Below, piece by piece: positions 16,254 to 22,289 of a DNA stretch of 22,289 nt. This DNA is from Strigomonas culicis (taxonomy: Eukaryota > Euglenozoa > Kinetoplastea > Trypanosomatida > Trypanosomatidae), in assembly GCA_000482145.1 (NCBI GenBank), contig AUXH01000310.1, positions 1 through 22,289 on the forward strand. The letters run 5' to 3'. The position numbers and the translations under genes are program-made. Below the pieces are notes generated by a model. The model saw only the letters and a program-made list of their open reading frames with translations. It searched no databases and had not been told where the DNA came from. Positions within the stretch are counted from its first letter, which is position 1. Each line of letters starts with the position of its first letter.

Positions 16254-16499
16254 AATAAGAGTCAGAGAACAAAGTGGGACAAGTCAAAAACGCGATTACA
16301 ATTGGTGAGACAAACAGAACATGAACCTCAAATAAACACGAAGAGTAGCAGGAACAAAATAATATGTGTATTCCATTTATAAGAATAATAGTTAATTTAA
16401 ACGGCACGCATTTGATATTCATTTACAGTAGGGGGAGGGTTGTTATTCATGTCTGTTTGTTTTTATTTTTCAAAAGACAAACTTCACACCGCGTGCCGG
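16254..16499. other. Rest of the PRORP-eL37 spacer
   Basis: AT-rich sequence downstream of the PRORP stop, with TTTGTTTGT-like motifs near 16441-16470. No gene or RNA signature seen. Confidence 0.55.
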
Positions 16500-18245
16500 T
16501 CAAGCTCGTTCTTCCTCCGTTTGCTTAGTAAGTACGGTACAGAACCAGCCGGAGCACTCGTCGTCGCCATCCTTTGAGAGATCCACATCCTTGTCCGAGG
16601 CATACACGCGGTTCGTTGCCTGATCCAGCACGTCAACAGAGTCCAGGAAGGGGATGTGCCAGTGCGTCGCAACGCTGTCGGGCGCCCGCTGTGTCCACAC
16701 CGAGTATGCGCGAGGGGGACGCACGTGCAGTAGCGCAACACTGGTGCTCTTTTGAAACAGCGCCTTGTACGTGATGCGGTGCCGCTGACGCCATCGAAGA
16801 AAAAAACGGCGGCTCAGCATACTGAAGTGATGATCGCGCATCTGATCGTTCGTCACAATGTACGAACCCGGCCGCGCGAGACAGGCGTAGAGCCAGCAGT
16901 AGTCGTCGTTGAGGAAGGCGGGGCTACCGACAATGATGTTCTGTTCTAGCCACTGCTGCAGGCACACCAGGTTGTCGTCAGACGCGTTCGCAATATGTCG
17001 TTGGTGGAAAACAACCAGTGGCCGCCGGCCCTGGGCAACCAGCGTCTTCACAAGCGAGTCGACAATCCTAAACTTGGGCGGCACATCCACGGGGAAGGGA
17101 ACATGCGTCCGCTTGTGCAGCGGGACGGTCGCCACGTCCACGCCCTGCGCCCGCAGAAGAGCCGCCTTCGCCTCGCTGTACCAGTTGTTCAGCCCGTAGT
17201 AGCCAACGTTCGCCCCATCCACCACCGCATCGTAGCGGAGGGCAGAGAGCGTGTTCTTGAAGTGTTCAAACGAGCCCCACCTCTTTTCTTTTTCTGCCTC
17301 ACCCACCTCCAGCTCCGGCTCATAGTTACTGCGCCCGCTCACCCGCGGTTTTACTAGCTTCTCCACAATGTCGTCCAAGAGCACGCCTCTGTCGTCCCCC
17401 GAGAGGTCGAATGACTGGATCGCCTGGCCACACGCACCACACATGCCCCCGCTGTCCACCTGCGCGTTGGTGCCGCCGAGCAGCTCACCCAACAGCCGCA
17501 CGTTACCTCGCCCCGTCACGGGGTGATGCAGTGCCATTTCCTCGAGGAGCTGTACCACGTACGGCGTGACCCGCGCTGCGTCAGCTTTCACGCGTACCAA
17601 CAGTTGCAAAAGGAGATGATACTCCTCGTCCCATAGCTCCACCTTGTTCTGACAGGCTACTCGGAAGAAGGTAAACGCAAAATCAACATCGTTGCAAGAC
17701 AAAGCATACTTGAACAGGGGGTTGAACAGCCGCCGCTTGTACGCGCTGGCGGGGAGATATGAGAGCATCTTTTGTATCAACGCGGTGTCCACGGGAGACG
17801 CCGCTGTCAGGACACGAAGCGACACCGTCACATAGCTCTCATCGAAAAAAGTTGACATGTCATCACCGAGCAGTGACTTGTACTCGACCGTTTGACGTAC
17901 CAGCCGAGCCGCCGCGTTGACCAGGTCCTTTTCCTTCCAAGCGTACAAGATCTTGGACAGGATGGCGCTTCTGGGCGTATACAGCTTTTTCACCAAAACC
18001 ATCTCATTGAGAAAGCGAAACGTGTCGTCAGTGTTCTTGGACCGGGCCGCGCCCTTGGCCAACTCCATCAAGGTCTCACTAATAAACTCCGTCACCTTTA
18101 ATCGCTTCTTCAGTTTTGTTTGCGCGTTGTTCTTTTCAACTAGCTCTCGAACTGCAGCGACACTGGACAAGCCGACGTCAATAGCCGCGTTGAGCTCCAC
18201 TTTTTTCTTCCACCGCGGAGGGCCTTCTCCATCAGCGTCGCTCAT
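16500..18245 (-). CDS. PRORP: Protein-only RNase P (PRORP)
   Basis: 581 residues. The enzyme removes the 5' leader of pre-tRNA without an RNA subunit. The N-terminal half (about 40-255) is helical, as in the PPR domain that grips the tRNA. The central zinc-binding part has CGAC (Cys269, Cys272), with its other ligands at the C-terminus (WHIP, His530, and a Cys at 564 or 569). The NYN metallonuclease domain has all catalytic Asp residues: DGANVGYYG (Asp343), NDDYCW (Asp447, Asp448) and NDQMRDH (Asp471). Trypanosomatids carry two PRORPs, one nuclear and one mitochondrial. This N-terminus is acidic and then Lys-rich (MSDADGEG), without a mitochondrial presequence, so I favour the nuclear form. 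A TTTAG about 20 bases before the ATG may be the splice acceptor. Confidence 0.95.
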   Translation of the reverse strand: MSDADGEGPPRWKKKVELNAAIDVGLSSVAAVRELVEKNNAQTKLKKRLKVTEFISETLMELAKGAARSKNTDDTFRFLNEMVLVKKLYTPRSAILSKILYAWKEKDLVNAAARLVRQTVEYKSLLGDDMSTFFDESYVTVSLRVLTAASPVDTALIQKMLSYLPASAYKRRLFNPLFKYALSCNDVDFAFTFFRVACQNKVELWDEEYHLLLQLLVRVKADAARVTPYVVQLLEEMALHHPVTGRGNVRLLGELLGGTNAQVDSGGMCGACGQAIQSFDLSGDDRGVLLDDIVEKLVKPRVSGRSNYEPELEVGEAEKEKRWGSFEHFKNTLSALRYDAVVDGANVGYYGLNNWYSEAKAALLRAQGVDVATVPLHKRTHVPFPVDVPPKFRIVDSLVKTLVAQGRRPLVVFHQRHIANASDDNLVCLQQWLEQNIIVGSPAFLNDDYCWLYACLARPGSYIVTNDQMRDHHFSMLSRRFFLRWRQRHRITYKALFQKSTSVALLHVRPPRAYSVWTQRAPDSVATHWHIPFLDSVDVLDQATNRVYASDKDVDLSKDGDDECSGWFCTVLTKQTEEERA

Positions 18246-18653
18246 TCTCTGACGGTGTATCGTGACTAAACAGAGTACAGCAGCACTTCGTAATGGCTAC
18301 AGACTGGTTTGGCTTCCTCCTTTTTTACGTCAACAAGCTTTACGAATATCACAAGAAAGGACATGAAAGAGAGAGGCGAGAGGAGATGAAAAAGAAAAAA
18401 TATGGATCTTCATCAATACAAAATACAACATCGTCAGTGTCCGCGTTGCGCTATTCCCAGTGCAGTGCCCCGTACATGTTACCTATGGAAATAAAAAATC
18501 GATGTTCTTATTAGAGGACAAGCAATACGAATGCACGTGTCAGTTGTTTGTCCTTTCAAAGTTAGAACATGCCCGCACACACATCAGAAATGTATAATGA
18601 ACATCATATATATATATATATATTTCTTTACATCAGAACACCATCCGCCGCGG
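18246..18653. other. Intergenic spacer
   Basis: Spacer between the small coiled-coil gene and PRORP. It holds a TA repeat (18606-18623) close to the coiled-coil gene's stop, minus-strand C/T-rich stretches at about 18365-18400, and a candidate acceptor TTTAG (G at 18266) near the PRORP start. A plus-strand 73-codon frame at 18293-18514 runs against the unit and shows no domain, so it is not called. Confidence 0.55.
18606..18623. repeat. TA dinucleotide microsatellite
   Basis: Nine TA units about 30 bases downstream of the 3' end of the small coiled-coil gene, likely in its 3' UTR. Confidence 0.85.
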
Positions 18654-19154
18654 CTACCCGTGTACCAGCACTCGTACGGTACCTAGATTAAACACATTGA
18701 CCAGCTTCTTCTGTAAACACTCAATGTCAAACTCCATCTTCTCTAGTTGCGCCTTCATCACCTTCAGCTGCTCCTTATCCTTTGTCATTTGCTTTCGCTC
18801 CGCTAAGGGCAGCTTTACATTCGGGTCCTGCGCGGCCTGCTTCTCTGCCAAGTCTTTTTCTGCAGCGCTGTATGACTCTGACAGCGTCGCCTGCTGCGCC
18901 GTCTCGTCGTAATAGCGGCGGAGCAAGTCAAAAATGCTCTTATTCAGCTCTGACGCGAACACGTCCGAGTCGTCTCGTGTGCTGTACAGAAGCGAGTCAA
19001 ACTCAACAGCCTCTCCGTACACATCAAGTAACTCGGTGGAGAGTAGCTCCGTCAGGGCCTCGTAGCTGCCTACAGACTTGAGCGCCTCAAAGTCTACACG
19101 AATGTCAATGTGCGTCCTGCACGCACAACAGTGAGGCCGTTTAAACAGTGACAT
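18654..19154 (-). CDS. Unknown small protein with N-terminal Cys cluster and C-terminal coiled coil
   Basis: 166 residues from the ATG at 19154; the frame is open 8 codons further but begins with TTG. I do not recognise the family. Near the N-terminus HCCACRTH could hold one metal-binding half-site, but no second Cys/His pair follows. The middle (about 20-85) is acidic and helical. From about 90 to 150 it is a charged Ala/Glu/Lys-rich coiled coil (AEKDLAEKQAAQ, then MTKDKEQLKVMKAQLEKM). There is no membrane segment. The minus-strand CTGTAG with its G at 19199, after a C10 run, gives a plausible 44-base leader. Coding support: same strand, intact frame, normal spacing and hydrophilic composition unlike the spacer frames. 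Confidence 0.72.
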   Translation of the reverse strand: MSLFKRPHCCACRTHIDIRVDFEALKSVGSYEALTELLSTELLDVYGEAVEFDSLLYSTRDDSDVFASELNKSIFDLLRRYYDETAQQATLSESYSAAEKDLAEKQAAQDPNVKLPLAERKQMTKDKEQLKVMKAQLEKMEFDIECLQKKLVNVFNLGTVRVLVHG

Positions 19155-19625
19155 CGTAGGGTGTAGGAGTGTATGCAAAAGAAGATGCGGTCAGTATGCT
19201 ACAGAGAGGTGGAAGGGGGGGGGGAGGTCCACTACAAAAGAGAGCTTGCAAAAGTGTAAAAAAAAAAAGAGAGAGAGAGAGAGAAAGCAGGTGGCATTCC
19301 AGTCTCACCAAATGCATGTCAAGTGAAAAAAAAAAATGTATGGGTTAACAGTGAACGGGTACCAAAGAAAAAGACCCATTAAGGAAAAAAAAAATAGAAA
19401 ACAAAGTCTTATCACAAATGTATGTTGAGAAAGAGCATTAGTTTATTACGTGGCTTCCTGCACAAAAGTGAACAAATATTACTCACTACGGTCAAAAAGG
19501 GAATAAAAGGAAGAACGGGAGAGAACAAAAGGAAAGAAAAAAATAATAAAAAATGAAACAAAAAATAAAATATAGTTAAACAAAAGAGAAAAAAAAAGTA
19601 AGGTGATACGGTGAAAGCTGATACA
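19155..19625 (-). other. Intergenic spacer with C10 run and CT/T tract
   Basis: On the minus strand it contains a C10 run (plus-strand G at 19215-19224), a CT repeat joined to a T run (plus-strand 19258-19286) and several more T runs (near 19326-19335, 19384-19393, 19538-19575 and 19590-19597). The part next to the zinc-ribbon stop is over 80 percent A/T. No gene seen. Confidence 0.6.
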
Positions 19626-20126
19626 TTATTCCAGGATTCCAGTGTGCAAGATGCCCACTGCTTCCAGTGCCTCGCTGTCCTCCGTCAGCATATCCACTTG
19701 ATTGTAGACATAGCCGCCATACATGTTCTCCAAATCTTTAAGTGTAATAACATAACCTTCACCCTTTTTTTCTCCTAAATCAATATCAAACTCTTCCTTA
19801 AAGTGGTTCTTCAGGTCCTCTGGGCCCTTTATAGGCGCTTCGGCCGCGTGCTCCGTGTAGTCGGAAAACTCATTCCACGTCTGCCACGTCCAGTGCTTGT
19901 GCTCTTCCTTGTCGAGTGTCTTGAAGATGAGTGCAACGAGCGCTAGATCGTCGTTGTTCAGGAGGATGCGGAAGCCTTCCGTCCCTGTCCTCGCGAACAA
20001 GCGACGGCACCGGGCACAGTAGCTTGTGTCCGTTTCTTCATCAAACTGCAGATCCTCTATACCTTGGCAGCGTGCGCACACTTGAAGCACTACAACATCT
20101 TCATCCTCGTCCGAAGAGCCGGACAT
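19626..20126 (-). CDS. Unknown small acidic zinc-ribbon protein
   Basis: 166 residues from an ATG. After a very acidic start (SSDEDED) come two CxxC knuckles, Cys17-Cys20 and Cys37-Cys40, 16 residues apart, as in a zinc ribbon. The remainder is acidic and probably helical, with aromatic clusters (KHWTWQTWNEF near the middle, MYGGYVYNQ near the end). Two stretches loosely recall EF-hand helices but lack a full calcium loop. Zinc ribbons of this size occur in transcription, ribosome and RNA factors; I cannot assign this one. Codon use is more A/T-rich than in the flanking Vms1 gene. No targeting signal or membrane segment. Confidence 0.78.
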   Translation of the reverse strand: MSGSSDEDEDVVVLQVCARCQGIEDLQFDEETDTSYCARCRRLFARTGTEGFRILLNNDDLALVALIFKTLDKEEHKHWTWQTWNEFSDYTEHAAEAPIKGPEDLKNHFKEEFDIDLGEKKGEGYVITLKDLENMYGGYVYNQVDMLTEDSEALEAVGILHTGILE

Positions 20127-20587
20127 TGGAAATAAAATGGATGAAAAAAGGGGTAGTGTATATAGAGAGAGAACAAATAAACTAGCGAGTAGGAAGGAGT
20201 TATTTCTTCTCTACTACTAGTACTCTACACTACGCGGAATAATATAGTAGTTTTCTTTTCTTTTTAGTGACTGACATCCATGTGAAGTCAACAAACATGA
20301 AATGTAGTGAAAATGTGAGAACAAAAGGGGAGATAAGAAGAAAAGGAAGCGCAGAGGAAAGCTGTACACGTAGAAGAGGACAAGCCGATACAAGTATACA
20401 AGTGTACGACTACAACACACATATCTTTCTCCTGATTACTGACTTCTTGTCGGTCGTTTGTTTTTTTAGTTTGTTTGTTTATATGTCTAATGCGTAAGGA
20501 GCGTCACGACAAGAAGAAAAAGGAGCAACAAGGAAAAAGAAGCAACAGTATACACAACCACTGCCATGCTACTGAGCGTCAGCATCT
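20127..20587. other. Intergenic spacer
   Basis: Spacer between the Vms1 stop and the zinc-ribbon start. Near the zinc-ribbon gene the minus strand is pyrimidine-rich without AG for about 50 bases before the ATG, so its acceptor is probably the GCTAG at about 20184-20188. A 67-codon minus-strand frame at 20217-20420 begins with GTG, is Phe/Leu/Ser-rich and is not called. Nothing else seen. Confidence 0.55.
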
Positions 20588-21976
20588 TCAACAGCGCGGA
20601 ATACAATACGACACATGGCACTGCGAGAGCTCGGCGTATATTCGCTGCACCTCCTCAAAATTAGGCCTGTGTGTGGTCAGAGGTACTTTGCGCACGCGCG
20701 GGTCTGTCAGCGACACCGGAGAGGCACCCAGCTGAGAGGTCTGCGCAGAGGACGGAAGAGAAGAAAAGTCGGTGAGCACCGCAACGTTTTGTGGACCTGG
20801 TGCGACATAAAAAATAAAGTGGGACGCCTCAATCACTGACCTCCACGCGGACAGAATATGACAGACATCGATCCGCCACTTGATCTCCTGCGCCGCACGG
20901 ATCTGTGAGCCCACGCTGTTATAGCTACCCCCACCATCCTTCGCATTGGACGATTGCTTCCCACCTTGCTTTTTGCGCACAACGTACCGTTGGAATGATT
21001 TGTGTGTAATGCACTTGTTGTTCACAAAGACCCCGCCCGCAAAGTAGCCGCCGTGGCACATGAGAATGGTCCACGAGAGCTGCGGCAGCTGTCGCAGCTT
21101 GCGCTGCACAGCCAAGCTCACCTCTTTGGGAAAAGACAGTTTGTCCTCGAACTCCTCCTTCGCAATCTGCAGGGCATCGTACTCGGCAATGAGCACATCG
21201 GAGAGCTGCTGGACGTCCGCGTCGGCGGCCTCCTCTGCCTCCCCGTCGCCCTCGAGCCCCTCCGGCTGGCGGGGCACGGCAAGCGGCGGTGGGGCGCAGG
21301 CATCGCTCGTGAGGGGCTCGCCCAGCACCAGCGCCAGCAGCACGCTGCGGAAGACCTCCACCCGGCACGTGCAGCAGCGCGACTCGAACTCGATTGTGTT
21401 CTCAAACTCCACGACCGCCAACGCCGTGTCCGGGACGGTGCGGCACGGCGCCCGCCCCAGAACGTCGTCGGGCACTTCCGTCGGCGTCGCGGCATCGAAG
21501 CGGACCAGCTCAACAAGCGGCAGAGGGGCGCCCTTGGTCGCGTCCTCCTCCGGGGCCGCCGTTGGCGCGCCGCTCGCTTTGGGGGTCGCATCAGTCAATC
21601 CGCTCGCCGCCTTGGCGCTACTCTTCTTCTCCGAGACGGTCTTTTTCTTCCTTTTCTTTTTCTTGTCATCCGCGGCGGTCATGGCTGTCGCCAGCTCCGA
21701 CTCATCCTCATTTTCACTAAAGTTGACTGCAAAAGGGTCGTCCTCCGGACCCTTCTGAGGGCCGTCGTCGTTGGCTACTTTCTCTTCTAGAGAGCTCAAC
21801 TCAGCGAACAGCTTCTGCACGCGATCGCCACTGTACTTCTCAAGACTCTGTCGCGCCGCACTCAGCGCAGCTGCGTTGCCGCTGCGGCGAACCTGATCTT
21901 CGTACGCGTTGCGGGGGTTTTCAGCCATGGACTTGCGGACCTTCTTGAGCGCATCCTCTACATCTTTTAGAGACAT
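20588..21976 (-). CDS. VMS1: VLRF1-domain peptidyl-tRNA hydrolase, Vms1/ANKZF1 family
   Basis: 462 residues from the ATG at 21976; the frame is open 3 codons further but begins with GTG. Vms1/ANKZF1 releases nascent chains from stalled 60S subunits in ribosome-associated quality control. The eRF1-like VLRF1 domain is clear: HGGYFAGGVF (about 308-317), HKSFQRYVVRKKQGGKQS (325-342), then NSVGSQIRAAQE, and DPRVRKVPLTTHRP (425-438). Gln341 in GGKQS fits the Gln that yeast Vms1 uses (Gln295) like the GGQ of release factors. The N-terminal half has an acidic region, a run of Lys and low-complexity Ala/Pro. The family's C2H2 finger is reduced: CCTC (about 201-204) is present, but the two His are not. 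The protein ends right after VLRF1, with no ankyrin repeats or C-terminal VCP-interacting motif. Confidence 0.92.
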   Translation of the reverse strand: MSLKDVEDALKKVRKSMAENPRNAYEDQVRRSGNAAALSAARQSLEKYSGDRVQKLFAELSSLEEKVANDDGPQKGPEDDPFAVNFSENEDESELATAMTAADDKKKKRKKKTVSEKKSSAKAASGLTDATPKASGAPTAAPEEDATKGAPLPLVELVRFDAATPTEVPDDVLGRAPCRTVPDTALAVVEFENTIEFESRCCTCRVEVFRSVLLALVLGEPLTSDACAPPPLAVPRQPEGLEGDGEAEEAADADVQQLSDVLIAEYDALQIAKEEFEDKLSFPKEVSLAVQRKLRQLPQLSWTILMCHGGYFAGGVFVNNKCITHKSFQRYVVRKKQGGKQSSNAKDGGGSYNSVGSQIRAAQEIKWRIDVCHILSAWRSVIEASHFIFYVAPGPQNVAVLTDFSSLPSSAQTSQLGASPVSLTDPRVRKVPLTTHRPNFEEVQRIYAELSQCHVSYCIPRC

Positions 21977-22030
21977 GAGGGGCACACGCGTGCTAGCAAA
22001 CGAGTGAGAGAGACAGCACTAGAGAACTAA
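21977..22030 (-). promoter_or_regulatory. Candidate trans-splice acceptor of the Vms1 gene
   Basis: On the minus strand CTGTCTCTCTCACTCGTTTG is followed by CTAG, with its G at 21993, leaving a 16-base leader before the ATG at 21976. The in-frame GTG upstream lies in this leader. Confidence 0.55.
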
Positions 22031-22206
22031 CAATACAAAAGGAAAAAGGGAAGAAGAGAAGATGGAACAAGAGAGGCGCGCAGGATGGAAAGAACGACAA
22101 GAAAAGATGAGGCAACACACCGTGAACAGTAAGTGTCCGACGACGAAAGAGCGTCGAATCAAAGTAGATGCTGAAAGATGGAATGAAAAAGAGATAGATA
22201 TATAGT

Positions 22207-22207
<1 letters not shown>
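22031..22207. other. Intergenic spacer, purine-rich on the plus strand
   Basis: Non-coding sequence between the Vms1 acceptor and the edge repeat, C/T-rich on the minus strand. No gene seen. Confidence 0.5.

Positions 22208-22289
<82 letters not shown>
22208..22289. repeat. Long GA dinucleotide repeat running off the right edge
   Basis: GA repeat, uninterrupted from 22221 to the last base (about 34 units) and slightly broken before that. On the transcribed strand it is a CT tract and could act as a distant splicing/polyadenylation signal for the Vms1 gene and its upstream neighbour. Confidence 0.9.

Noticed and set aside
20217..20420. 67-codon minus-strand frame between Vms1 and the zinc-ribbon gene.
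   Set aside because: Begins with GTG rather than ATG and has spacer-like composition.
21002..21790. 262- and 232-codon overlapping plus-strand open frames.
   Set aside because: Antisense to the GC-rich part of the Vms1 gene, which has clear VLRF1 motifs; both are Arg/Ser-rich shadows.

Overview
The window looks like nuclear DNA of a trypanosomatid (kinetoplastid) protist. All thirteen genes I can support lie on the minus strand, none has an intron, and they are separated by 0.3-0.5 kb AT-rich spacers. Read on the minus strand, many spacers carry pyrimidine tracts (CT repeats, T runs) followed by an AG a few tens of bases before the next ATG. This is the layout of a kinetoplastid polycistronic unit resolved by spliced-leader trans-splicing and coupled polyadenylation. 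Gene content agrees: protein-only RNase P, Exo70, eL37 and a membrane-anchored STE11-like kinase. Coding GC is moderate and the spacers are rich in A/T runs, which argues against Leishmania, but I cannot name the genus.

In order of transcription, from right to left: a VLRF1-domain peptidyl-tRNA hydrolase of the Vms1/ANKZF1 family (20588-21976); a small zinc-ribbon protein (19626-20126); a small Cys-containing coiled-coil protein (18654-19154); protein-only RNase P (16500-18245); ribosomal protein eL37 (15901-16152); an RluA-type pseudouridine synthase with a long N-terminal extension and a possible mitochondrial presequence (13303-15471); exocyst subunit Exo70 (10939-13011); an unknown basic/coiled-coil protein (9587-10531); a large two-TM kinase containing PAS-like, histidine-kinase-like and receiver-like modules (5945-9238); an EEF1AKMT4/METTL13-like methyltransferase (4596-5414); a 2-phosphoglycerate-kinase-like P-loop protein (3153-4130); a P-loop GTPase with a Ser-rich N-terminus (1629-2837); and, running off the left edge, a type II membrane protein that resembles exostosin-like glycosyltransferases (1-1197).

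Several genes concern RNA or translation (Vms1, PRORP, eL37, pseudouridine synthase, eEF1A-type methyltransferase), but trypanosomatid units usually mix functions, so this grouping is weak evidence of joint action. Starts were chosen as the first in-frame ATG, and where possible as the first ATG after the first AG following a pyrimidine tract. This moved several starts inward from the longest open frame, most clearly for Exo70 and the kinase.

The most interesting items are: the kinase, which looks like a hybrid histidine kinase whose phosphotransfer residues are lost and whose output is a Ser/Thr kinase domain; a minimal Vms1 without the zinc-finger histidines, ankyrin repeats or a proper VCP-binding motif; a P-loop protein with an altered Walker A; and a tandem duplication of a candidate trans-splice acceptor before the left-edge gene. 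I saw no mobile element, CRISPR array, tRNA, rRNA or strand switch.
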